Source: Pseudomonadota bacterium
GTDB taxonomy: Bacteria; Pseudomonadota; Gammaproteobacteria; Burkholderiales; Burkholderiaceae_B
Direction: 5' to 3'
Assembly (NCBI GenBank): GCA_021793875.1
Contig: JAJYRX010000033.1
Span: 1 to 10,776 of the forward strand
DNA: 10,776 bases
This document shows, in pieces, positions 1 to 5,948 of the stretch. The notes under the pieces are model-generated. The model worked only from the letters and a program-made list of their open reading frames with translations, did not search any database and was not told the DNA's origin. The number at the start of each line of letters is the position of its first letter. Position 1 is the first letter of the stretch. Position numbers and translations under genes: made by a program.

Positions 1-246
1 TATATCTTTCTCTGGGTTCTCTGACTCTAGAAACAGAAGCTGGGCCACTACTAGATTGGCAGCGTGGTCTGTAACTGGCCCAACAAAAAACACTACCCTT
101 TCACGTAGCAATCGTGAATATATGTCGTAAGAACGCTCACCACGGCCAGATTGCTCCACTACTATGGGAACGTACCCCAGAGAAGATGGAGTTACTGATT
201 GCCCACCATATATGGATGCATAGAAATCGGTAAAACTGGATGACAT
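1..246 (-). CDS. clpP: ATP-dependent Clp protease proteolytic subunit ClpP, N-terminal part (gene runs off the left edge)
   Basis: The first 82 codons of ClpP, the serine peptidase that forms the double-heptamer proteolytic chamber working with ClpX or ClpA in the cytoplasm. The reading frame is open to the window edge. It contains the family's hallmark N-terminal stretch: VEQSGRGERSYDIYSRLLRE, then FFVGPVTDHAANLVVAQL and LFLESENPEKDI. The catalytic Ser, His and Asp lie further downstream and are not in the window, so activity cannot be judged. A leader of about 25 residues (MSSSFTDFYASIYGG...) precedes the core; it resembles the Bordetella-type ClpP N-terminus as I remember it. The ATG follows the tig stop codon directly with no spacer, and GGGAA about 9 bases upstream, inside the tig 3' end, can serve as ribosome binding site. 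Translation is therefore probably coupled to tig. Identity is very secure; the exact start is slightly less so. Confidence 0.96.
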   Translation of the reverse strand, partial: MSSSFTDFYASIYGGQSVTPSSLGYVPIVVEQSGRGERSYDIYSRLLRERVVFFVGPVTDHAANLVVAQLLFLESENPEKDI

Positions 247-1557
247 TTACTGTGTTCCCATTATTTCGTCAAAAGTAATTTCAGCAACATTAACCTTAGC
301 TTTAGACAGCACATGGTCAACAACGTTGTCTTCTAACACTATAGCTTCTATCTCAGCTCTGCGCTGCGGATCGGACATGTAATACGATACGACCTGTTCA
401 GGCTGCTCATAGCTCTGGGCAAACTCCTCTATACGGGCTTTTACCTGATCTTGTTTCGCCTGCAAGTTTTCACTCTGAACTAGCTCTGATAAGAGCAGGC
501 CTAGCTTTACTCTACGCTGTGATTCTTCAGTAAAAGCATCGGCTGGAATTTCCATAGTATCTGCATTAGGAACACCACGCTGTTTTAGTTCGGCACGTGC
601 CTGCTGTATGCGTGACTGAGTGTCTGCTTCTACTAGTGCTTTTGGTATATCAAAAGTGCAAGCTTGAGCAAGAGCATCCATTACGCTGGTTTTTGTACGG
701 GCAAATGTTCTGGCTTTAACTTCACGCTCGATATTTGTAAGTATTTCCTGCTTAAGCTTTTCTATGTCACCCTCAGGCTGGCCCAAAGTGCGAGCAAACT
801 CCTCATCAACCTCAGGAAGTATTGCTTCGGCAACCGACTTAACTTTAATTTCAAATTCGGCCGTTTTGCCTGCAACCTCAGTACCAGGATAGTCCTCAGG
901 GAAGTGAAGAGGAAACGTCTTCTCTTCACCGGCTTTCATGCCCTGTACCGCTTCTTCAAATTCCGGGAGCATACGCCCCTCGCCAATCACAAACTCGAAA
1001 TCGGTGGCACTACCACCCTCAAACTTCTCACCATCTATACTGCCGGTGAAGTCTAGAGTTATCTTATCGGAATCTTGTGCAGCCCTGTCGTCACGCACCT
1101 CATATGTAGCACGCTGCTTGCGTAATACATCTAGAGTGTGCTGAACCTGCTCGTCACCAACCTCCAGCGTTGTGCGAGTAACCTCAAGAGAAGCAAGGTC
1201 AGGTAGATCCACATCAGGATACACCTCGAATGTCGCAGTAAAAACAAGTTTTTCCTTGTCTGTGCTATCAGCTTTAGGTTCAAGACTTGGAGTGCCAGCC
1301 ACCTTTAGTTCTGACTTTGTTATAACCTCATCAAGCTTGCGTCCTAACTGTGAGTTAATAACGTCGTAACGCACTCCTGCACCATGGCTACGCTCAATAA
1401 CCTCCAAAGGAGCTTTGCCAGGCCTGAAGCCTTGCACCTTAGCGGTACGCGCCACACGCTTGAGTTCTGCTTGAACTTCTTTTTCAATTTCAGCCGATTC
1501 AACGACTAGATCAACACGGCGCTCAAGGCCGGAGACTGTTTCTACCTCGGGTTGCAT
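247..1557 (-). CDS. tig: Trigger factor (ribosome-associated chaperone and peptidyl-prolyl isomerase)
   Basis: Full-length trigger factor, 436 residues, the usual size. It docks beside the ribosomal exit tunnel and shields nascent chains. The N-terminal ribosome-binding domain carries the signature GFRPGKAP at residues 43-50. The FKBP-like isomerase domain covers about residues 155-243 (DKITLDFTGSIDGEKFEGG through KTAEFEIKVKS). The rest is the helical C-terminal chaperone domain, whose arms are rich in Glu, Lys and Arg. The ATG is supported by AGG eight bases upstream (AGGTCAGTA-ATG) and by a normal family N-terminus (MQPEVETVSGLERRV). The stop codon TAA abuts the clpP ATG, giving the conserved tig-clpP order. 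Nothing appears truncated or missing. Overlapping plus-strand frames inside it (for example 664-1056) are antisense shadows. Confidence 0.98.
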   Translation of the reverse strand: MQPEVETVSGLERRVDLVVESAEIEKEVQAELKRVARTAKVQGFRPGKAPLEVIERSHGAGVRYDVINSQLGRKLDEVITKSELKVAGTPSLEPKADSTDKEKLVFTATFEVYPDVDLPDLASLEVTRTTLEVGDEQVQHTLDVLRKQRATYEVRDDRAAQDSDKITLDFTGSIDGEKFEGGSATDFEFVIGEGRMLPEFEEAVQGMKAGEEKTFPLHFPEDYPGTEVAGKTAEFEIKVKSVAEAILPEVDEEFARTLGQPEGDIEKLKQEILTNIEREVKARTFARTKTSVMDALAQACTFDIPKALVEADTQSRIQQARAELKQRGVPNADTMEIPADAFTEESQRRVKLGLLLSELVQSENLQAKQDQVKARIEEFAQSYEQPEQVVSYYMSDPQRRAEIEAIVLEDNVVDHVLSKAKVNVAEITFDEIMGTQ

Positions 1558-1595
1558 TACTGACCTATATAAGTGAATTAGTTAATAAACCGTCT

Positions 1596-1626
1596 ATTTT
1601 AACGGAAAGTGAACACTACCATGCAA
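1596..1626 (-). promoter_or_regulatory. Candidate sigma-70 type promoter for tig-clpP
   Basis: On the minus strand, TTGCAT (complement of 1621-1626) and TAAAAT (complement of 1596-1601) are separated by 19 bases, longer than the preferred 17. They lie about 40-70 bases upstream of the tig ATG. The region is AT-rich and other -10-like hexamers occur further up, near 1645-1660, so this is only one plausible choice. I see no heat-shock (sigma-32) type element that I would defend. Confidence 0.3.
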
Positions 1627-1669
1627 ACGTAAGAGCAATCTAATATTTTAGACTATATAAACAAAGTGC

Positions 1670-1698
1670 TTGCGTTAGAATTATAAACAGGTTAACAT
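1670..1698 (+). promoter_or_regulatory. Promoter of the tRNA-Leu gene
   Basis: TTGCGT at 1670-1675 and TAACAT at 1693-1698 are separated by exactly 17 bases. Transcription would start near 1705, leaving a leader of about 9 bases before the mature tRNA 5' end at 1714, which is typical for a single-tRNA unit. The spacing and position make this the best supported promoter in the window. It is still a prediction from hexamer match only. Confidence 0.5.
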
Positions 1699-1713
1699 TT
1701 ATGGCTTCACTAC

Positions 1714-1798
<85 letters not shown>

Positions 1799-1809
1799 CA
1801 TAATAAAAC

Positions 1810-1855
1810 CCATTGACTAATAAAAACATCTTAGAAAAATAATCAATGGTTTTTT
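1810..1855 (+). terminator. Probable Rho-independent terminator after tRNA-Leu
   Basis: CCATTGA (1810-1816) and TCAATGG (1843-1849) form a 7-base-pair stem followed directly by six T (1850-1855). An A-rich tract before the left arm could extend pairing with the T run. The 26-base loop is long and the stem is AT-rich, so it would be a modest terminator. Its position 12 bases after the tRNA 3' end fits the role. Confidence 0.45.
1813..1843 (+). promoter_or_regulatory. Weak candidate promoter for the GNAT gene, inside the terminator
   Basis: TTGACT at 1813-1818 matches the -35 consensus at five of six bases. A downstream AATAAT at 1838-1843 gives a 19-base spacer (AAAAAT at 1835-1840 would give 16). 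Transcription would begin around 1850, about 20 bases before the GNAT start codon. The stretch is AT-rich, so chance matches are likely. Confidence 0.3.
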
Positions 1856-1870
1856 ATACGAGGACTTGGC

Positions 1871-2335
1871 ATGAAGTGCCATACTAGCACCATCTCATTT
1901 CGGCAGGCTACTCGTGAAGATCTTCCTGAAATAGTCAAACTACTAAGTGACGATGTTCTTGGTTCTGCGCGCGATGGAATGCAGCATATGCCAGCTTATG
2001 AAGCTGCATTAATCGATGTTCAGAGCCAAAAAGGCAACTACATTATAGTTGCTGTAATAGGCAACAAAACTGTAGGTGTTTTACAGCTAACATTAATTCC
2101 AGGACTATCTAGAGCGGGTATGTTACGCGCACAAATTGAAAGCGTGAGAGTATGCAAACATCACCGCGGAAATAACATAGGACATCAGCTAATAACACAT
2201 GCTATTAACGAGGCTAAAACGGCTGGATGTGGTTTAGTGCAGCTAACAAGTGACAAACAACGCCCTGATGCCATAAGGTTCTATGAAAAGCTTGGTTTTC
2301 ATGCCTCTCATGAAGGCATGAAGCTTACTTTATAA
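1871..2335 (+). CDS. GNAT-family N-acetyltransferase (substrate unknown)
   Basis: A single-domain acetyltransferase of 154 residues, the usual size for a GNAT protein. These enzymes transfer an acetyl group from acetyl-CoA to an amine. Motif A, which holds the CoA pyrophosphate, is visible as SVRVCKHHRGNNIGHQLI around residues 91-108 with the R-G-x-x-I-G core. Motif B ends in IRFYEKLGF (about 135-143), typical of the family. The N-terminus (FRQATREDLPEIVKLLSDD) is a standard first strand and helix. The ATG is preceded by GAGG at about -8 to -11. It lies after tRNA-Leu and converges on the aidB-like gene with an 18-base gap. The pattern VLQLTLIPGLSRAG...AQIESVRV recalls a widespread but poorly characterised GNAT subgroup. 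The substrate cannot be told from sequence. Confidence 0.9.
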   Translation: MKCHTSTISFRQATREDLPEIVKLLSDDVLGSARDGMQHMPAYEAALIDVQSQKGNYIIVAVIGNKTVGVLQLTLIPGLSRAGMLRAQIESVRVCKHHRGNNIGHQLITHAINEAKTAGCGLVQLTSDKQRPDAIRFYEKLGFHASHEGMKLTL

Positions 2336-2353
2336 GAAACTTGCAAACGTACG

Positions 2354-4147
2354 TTAAATACTTGTAACGGTTGCACGCTCAACAATCCGATCAGCCTGAG
2401 CCTTGGTTACAGTGTTTCCTAACGTACCAAACATAGCCCCCCAGTTGTTATAACTAGGCTGTATACGGGTGCTCATGAAGGCATCTATAACATCATCAGT
2501 AGAGTAACGCAGCAGCTCAGCGCCTTGGACAGCACGCGCTATTGCGTCATTTGCAGGTCGTGCCAGAAACTCATTTTCCATCATTGCATCAATTAATCTG
2601 GGCAATTCGTCTAAAAATATATCAAACCTATCATCCATACCTCTGACGCTATCGAACTCCTTCAGCAAAGCACTTCGGCAACCATCTACCCTATTCAATG
2701 AACGCCTTACGTCCATGCACATCATATTGGCGGTTCCTTCCCATACGCTATTTAATGGACTCTCACGAAATAAACGCGCCATTGGATGCTCAAGAATAAA
2801 ACCGTTGCCGCCATGGCATTGCAACGCTTCATTAGCCACCGATGGCGCTCGTGAACAATTGAAATACTTTGCCATGGGTGTAGTGACCCGTGCAAAGGCG
2901 CGCTCATGTTCGTTAGTTTCTATATAGTCTGTAGCTTTGGCAATTCGCAAAGCCATTAGAGTAGATGCTTCGACTTCTATTGCTAAATCAGCTAAGACAT
3001 TTGCCATCATAGGCTGCTTTGCCAGGCCGTCACCAAACCCACTTCTCGTATAGCAGTGGTTTATAGCTAATGTAAGAGCTTGACGCATCAAACCTGCTGA
3101 ACCTACTGCAAAGTCAAGCCTAGTTAAATGTGAGTGTGACAGAATTTCTCGTAAGCCTCTGCCAACCTCGCCTACCCTGATGGCCATTGTCCCGCTATAC
3201 TCGACTTCACTTGATGCATTAGACAAGTTTCCGGCCTTGTCTTTCAAACGCTGAATAAAAAACCTATTAAAACGTCCATCAGGCATAGTTCTAGGTAAAA
3301 AGAAACAAGTTACTTCACCATCTACTTTTGCCAACGTAAAAAAGCCATCAGCTTGTGGTACTGAGCAAAACCATTTATGGCCCGTTAATTCATACCAGTG
3401 TGCTGTAGATCCATGATAATCTTCTGAGTGCGAAAACACCGCAGTAGTTTGAGTTTGTCTAAGATCAGAGCCACCCTGCTTTTCAGTCATTGCATAGCCA
3501 ATAACTACCGAATTTTTGTGTGCAACTTCTTGTCGATTGAACTGATACTCAGTGCCTAAGGACTTCTCTGCCCATATAGCAAGGGACGGCTCACTTTTGA
3601 ACCCGGCATAAGCAGCATATGCCATACCAGTAGGGCAACCAGTACCCTGCTCAACCTGATTCCATAAATAAGCTAATACAGCTCTAGCGTAATGCGAGTG
3701 CTCTTTTTGGGTGCGCCATGATAAGTTAGGAACCTCATGCTTCCACGCTAAAGACATGAGAATATGCCATGACGGATGAAACTCTACCCAATCAATACGA
3801 TTGCCATAGCGGTCATGAGTTTTTAACTCAGGCAAATGTTTGTTTGCAAGCCTTGCGAGCTCTTGTACGGCCTCATCACCCACTGCCATACCTAAAGATG
3901 CACATTTATCGTACGCCCATGGAGCCTCACGTTCTATAGCATTTGCTAACACTTGATCTTGGGTAAAAGCATTAAATCCAGTAGCGGGCTTAGCCTGATT
4001 AAGGACCTCGTGAGTATTAAACCTATCTGGTGTGCTTGCTGGAATAACGTTACTATTTTGCTGTAACACTTCAGCAAAAACGTTAGCAGGTATAGTTGGC
4101 TTTGTTGCTATTGATTCTGAAAGCTTTTTACCGGATCTTTCTGACAT
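2354..4147 (-). CDS. aidB: AidB-type acyl-CoA dehydrogenase family flavoprotein, with an N-terminal extension
   Basis: A 597-residue homologue of AidB, a FAD-binding member of the acyl-CoA dehydrogenase superfamily linked in E. coli to the adaptive response to alkylation damage. Alignment by eye to E. coli AidB is clear. THEVLNQ (45-51) marks where the E. coli protein begins. Other landmarks are VEFHPSWH (121-128), the flavin-contacting MTEKQGGSD (220-228), GHKWF (256-260), RLKDKAGNLSNASSEVE (300-316), GGNGF (446-450) and NSVWEGTANMMCMDV (466-480), whose WEG glutamate (470) is the conserved family residue. The last hundred residues correspond to the AidB C-terminal helical domain. Roughly 41 residues precede the E. 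coli start. The ATG is well supported by AGGAG a few bases upstream (CAGGAGACATA-ATG). It is divergent from the OmpA-family lipoprotein gene. Whether it protects DNA or oxidises an acyl-CoA is not decidable here. Confidence 0.92.
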   Translation of the reverse strand: MSERSGKKLSESIATKPTIPANVFAEVLQQNSNVIPASTPDRFNTHEVLNQAKPATGFNAFTQDQVLANAIEREAPWAYDKCASLGMAVGDEAVQELARLANKHLPELKTHDRYGNRIDWVEFHPSWHILMSLAWKHEVPNLSWRTQKEHSHYARAVLAYLWNQVEQGTGCPTGMAYAAYAGFKSEPSLAIWAEKSLGTEYQFNRQEVAHKNSVVIGYAMTEKQGGSDLRQTQTTAVFSHSEDYHGSTAHWYELTGHKWFCSVPQADGFFTLAKVDGEVTCFFLPRTMPDGRFNRFFIQRLKDKAGNLSNASSEVEYSGTMAIRVGEVGRGLREILSHSHLTRLDFAVGSAGLMRQALTLAINHCYTRSGFGDGLAKQPMMANVLADLAIEVEASTLMALRIAKATDYIETNEHERAFARVTTPMAKYFNCSRAPSVANEALQCHGGNGFILEHPMARLFRESPLNSVWEGTANMMCMDVRRSLNRVDGCRSALLKEFDSVRGMDDRFDIFLDELPRLIDAMMENEFLARPANDAIARAVQGAELLRYSTDDVIDAFMSTRIQPSYNNWGAMFGTLGNTVTKAQADRIVERATVTSI

Positions 4148-4179
4148 TATGTCTCCTGAATCTAATTGTTACATAATCG

Positions 4180-4209
4180 TTGTATAGTGCTTGGTAGCAT
4201 AGTTATAGT
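4180..4209 (+). promoter_or_regulatory. Candidate promoter for the OmpA-family lipoprotein gene
   Basis: TTGTAT at 4180-4185 and TATAGT at 4204-4209 are 18 bases apart. They sit in the 112-base divergent region between aidB and the lipoprotein gene, giving a leader of about 45 bases. A short inverted repeat, TTGCT...AGCAA (4211-4229), lies in that leader. The prediction rests on hexamer similarity alone. Confidence 0.4.
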
Positions 4210-4259
4210 TTTGCTGTTTATTCTAGCAACTAGTAATGAATCAACAAAAGGATAAAATA

Positions 4260-4922
4260 ATGCAATATAAAATAGGTTCTATAAAAGCTGCCGCCAGCGC
4301 TATTGCGGTAACTTTTGCTTTGGCAGGATGTGCAGGAATGGACGGAACGGGAACAGGAACTCGTACGGCAATTGGTGCTGGGGCTGGTGCAGCAGCTGGT
4401 GCTGGTCTAGGCGCCCTCATTGGTGATAGCAGCAAATCAGCCGCCATAGGTGCTGGTATAGGAGCAGTTGCTGGTGGTATAGCGGGATATAACTGGAATC
4501 GAATTAAGCAAGACGTGCGCCAATCCGGAGCAGACGACCTAGGTATAGACGTGGTTGAAATGCCAGATGGGTCACTAAAAGTAAACATACCTAGCAATGT
4601 CTCATTTGATACGGGCAAGTACAACTTAAAACCTGGGCTTATCCCTGTACTTGATAGTGTTGCTAATGCATTAAATCAAAACCCTGAACTAAATGCAGTA
4701 GCTTTAGGTCACACCGATAGCACAGGCTCAGACTCTGTAAACCAGCCACTTTCACTGAACCGCGCAAAAGCAGTAACTAATCATCTTGCAGCCAAAGGTG
4801 TAAATGCTAACCGCCTACTTGCAGAAGGTAGAAGTTCTAATGACCCTATAGGTGATAACAGCACATCAGAAGGTAGGGCTATGAACCGTCGTGTTGAACT
4901 TTATTTGTACGCACCTCAATAA
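4260..4922 (+). CDS. OmpA-family outer-membrane lipoprotein with glycine-zipper segment (YiaD-like)
   Basis: A 220-residue lipoprotein expected to be anchored in the outer membrane and to bind peptidoglycan. The signal peptide (MQYKIGSIKAAASAIAVTFA) ends in the lipobox LAGC, with the lipidated Cys at residue 24. Residues 39-77 form a glycine-zipper segment of alternating Gly/Ala (GAGAGAAAGAG...AIGAGIGAVAGGIAGY). The OmpA C-terminal domain runs from about 105 to 220: NVSFDTGKYNLKP, then GHTDSTGSD (150-158) with the peptidoglycan-contacting Asp153, LSLNRAKAV, and NRRVELYL with Arg211. This architecture matches E. coli YiaD. I chose the ATG at 4260 because AAAAGGA lies about 7 bases upstream and the signal peptide then has normal length. 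An in-frame ATG at 4236 would add eight polar residues and has no good ribosome site. Its neighbours run divergent (aidB) and convergent (tehB). Confidence 0.93.
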   Translation: MQYKIGSIKAAASAIAVTFALAGCAGMDGTGTGTRTAIGAGAGAAAGAGLGALIGDSSKSAAIGAGIGAVAGGIAGYNWNRIKQDVRQSGADDLGIDVVEMPDGSLKVNIPSNVSFDTGKYNLKPGLIPVLDSVANALNQNPELNAVALGHTDSTGSDSVNQPLSLNRAKAVTNHLAAKGVNANRLLAEGRSSNDPIGDNSTSEGRAMNRRVELYLYAPQ

Positions 4923-4954
4923 ACGGCAAGTACGACGGCGACCTCAGCATTAAG

Positions 4955-5521
4955 TTATAATGCCTTGCGAGCCAATAAAGTAGCAAATTGTAATTGGGCC
5001 CCATTATGCATGGTGCCCAAATTTTCATTATATTTTATAAAATCCCAGCCTTTATAAAAGTTCCGTAGCTCCCCTTCTTTAAACGTAAACGGAAAATTTA
5101 ATGGACATGGATAATCAATAGTGTCCATAGCGCAAACTATAAGGTTATAGCCGCCGACATTGGTTTGATCCTGCATGTTATGCAAAACAGATGGAATACT
5201 TGCTGCATTAACAAACATTAAGGTAACTGTGCAGGCTATAAAACCATAGCATGATTCAATATTTGCACTATTAATGTCGTACACCAAAGGTGTAATATTA
5301 CTTAGCCCTTCCCTTTCCACAATAGTTTCAAGGCTTTTAACAGCATTTGCATTATTATCTATTGCAGTTACATTAAAGCCTCTCCGTGCAAGATACAACG
5401 CATTTCTACCCGTGGAACAACCCATATCCAGAACATCACACGGCTCTATAACATCACAAGCCTCTACAATCTCGCTGTGTGCCGGGTTTAAGCCATACAG
5501 GCTATTCAAATCCGAATTCAT
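4955..5521 (-). CDS. tehB: TehB-type SAM-dependent methyltransferase (tellurite resistance family)
   Basis: A 188-residue class I methyltransferase that aligns along its length with E. coli TehB (197 residues), a cytoplasmic enzyme that methylates tellurite and related oxyanions with S-adenosylmethionine. The SAM-binding motif I is VLDMGCSTGRNALYLARRGF (30-49), with acidic Asp55 after the second strand (VTAID). The TehB-specific stretches are TVTLMFVNAASIP (98-110), GGYNLIVCAMDTIDYPCP (123-140), FPFTFKEGELRNFYKGWDF (143-161) and KYNENLG. The usual G-C-G-N-G of motif I reads G-C-S-T-G here; this still fits the fold. The ATG is preceded by ATGGAG about 6 bases upstream. No tehA-like gene is adjacent. 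The natural substrate may not be tellurium. Confidence 0.9.
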   Translation of the reverse strand: MNSDLNSLYGLNPAHSEIVEACDVIEPCDVLDMGCSTGRNALYLARRGFNVTAIDNNANAVKSLETIVEREGLSNITPLVYDINSANIESCYGFIACTVTLMFVNAASIPSVLHNMQDQTNVGGYNLIVCAMDTIDYPCPLNFPFTFKEGELRNFYKGWDFIKYNENLGTMHNGAQLQFATLLARKAL

Positions 5522-5573
5522 GTTAACTCCATAAAAAATTGAATGTTAAGTCCTATGGCATCTATCGGCTTTT

Positions 5574-5600
5574 ATTCTACTGACCTAAATATGGAAACAA
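5574..5600 (-). promoter_or_regulatory. Weak candidate promoter for tehB
   Basis: On the minus strand, TTGTTT (complement of 5595-5600) and TAGAAT (complement of 5574-5579) are separated by 15 bases, shorter than ideal. The -10 hexamer matches consensus at five of six positions. It would give a leader of about 45 bases. It sits in DNA probably left over from a decayed thiolase gene, so it may be fortuitous. Confidence 0.28.
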
Positions 5601-5645
5601 ATGAATTATGCTGTGCTTAATAGGGGTTTGATAACTAGGTAGTCT

Positions 5646-5892
5646 ATGAACGATGCTTATTTGTGCCAATCAAACAGGTGAAGACAACCGAAACATTAAA
5701 TATGATGCATCACACGGTAGCCCCAATGGCGAGGCAATTGCCGTTGTACATCCATTGGGAATGTCTGGCGCGCGTATGGTAACAACTGCTGTTAATCAGC
5801 TATACAAAACCGGCGGTAAATATGTCTTATGCACAATGTGCGTAGGTGTTGGACAGGGATTAGCAATAATTATTGAACGCACCAACTGTTAA
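5646..5892 (+). pseudogene. Decayed 3' end of a thiolase (acetyl-CoA acyltransferase) gene, frameshifted
   Basis: The C-terminal fifth or so of a thiolase, the enzyme that forms or cleaves 3-ketoacyl-CoA. One frame from 5653 ends in PNGEAIAVVHPLGMSGARMV and LCTMCVGVGQGLAIIIERTNC. These match the thiolase blocks NGGAIALGHPLGxSGAR (catalytic His kept) and CxG (catalytic Cys kept). Just upstream, in a different frame, 5646-5678 reads MNDAYLCQSNR before a stop. This resembles the thiolase block NEAFAAQ. The distance from its Asn codon (5649) to the Pro of PNG (5722) is 73 bases; about 75 are expected in an intact gene, so a small indel separates the blocks. Conserved glycines are also lost (NGG to NGE, LGHP to VVHP). 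No ribosome site precedes the ATG at 5653. The first three quarters of the gene are missing; tehB begins at 5521. The closest style is beta-ketoadipyl-CoA/PcaF-type thiolase, by memory only. Confidence 0.82.
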
Positions 5893-5916
5893 AATTTACC
5901 CTGTACTGCTTATAAT
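5887..5916 (+). promoter_or_regulatory. Candidate promoter for the Bug-EamA gene pair
   Basis: A perfect -10 hexamer TATAAT at 5911-5916 is preceded 18 bases upstream by TGTTAA (5887-5892), or 17 bases upstream by GTTAAA; either is a weak -35. TG lies at 5907-5908, one base too far for a canonical extended -10. Transcription would start near 5923, about 26 bases before the GTG at 5949. It overlaps the end of the thiolase remnant. Confidence 0.42.
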
Positions 5917-5948
5917 GCTTGCTTTGGTATTAAATAAGTAGGATCAAA

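Larger units (their letters stand above)
5522..5948. other. 427-base stretch without an intact gene
   Basis: Between the divergent starts of tehB and the Bug-protein gene. It holds the thiolase remnant (5646-5892), a weak tehB promoter candidate on the minus strand and a promoter candidate for the Bug gene near 5887-5916. In 5601-5645 the frame that yields MNDAY also reads NYAVLNRGL, faintly like the helix before the thiolase NEAF block (ALxRAGL). The spacing does not fit without a further deletion, so I do not include it in the pseudogene. Nothing recognisable is seen in 5522-5570. Confidence 0.6.

Noticed and set aside
664..1056. Open frame of 130 codons on the plus strand inside tig
   Set aside because: It is antisense to a conserved part of trigger factor, has no family resemblance and no ribosome site; a shadow of the tig reading frame.
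4236..4259. Upstream in-frame ATG as the start of the OmpA-family lipoprotein
   Set aside because: It would add eight polar residues (MNQQKDKI) before the signal peptide and lacks a ribosome site, whereas the ATG at 4260 has AAAAGGA at the right distance.
4372..4490. DNA repeat in the GGTGCTGG-like stretch
   Set aside because: The repetition follows from the Gly/Ala glycine-zipper codons and shows no exact tandem unit.
4241..4624. 127-codon Pro/Ala-rich frame on the minus strand
   Set aside because: Its composition is the mirror of the Gly/Ala glycine-zipper of the OmpA-family lipoprotein; no independent coding support.
4926..4969. Inverted repeat GCATTA/TAATGC (4947-4963), with outer GCAAG/CTTGC, between the lipoprotein gene and tehB, as a terminator
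   Set aside because: There is no T run on either strand after the stem and it overlaps the tehB stop codon; pairing is short. Not strong enough to annotate.
5653..5892. 79-codon frame read as an intact small gene
   Set aside because: The residues are the C-terminal end of a thiolase, with the preceding block in another frame and no ribosome site; decay of a larger gene explains it better.
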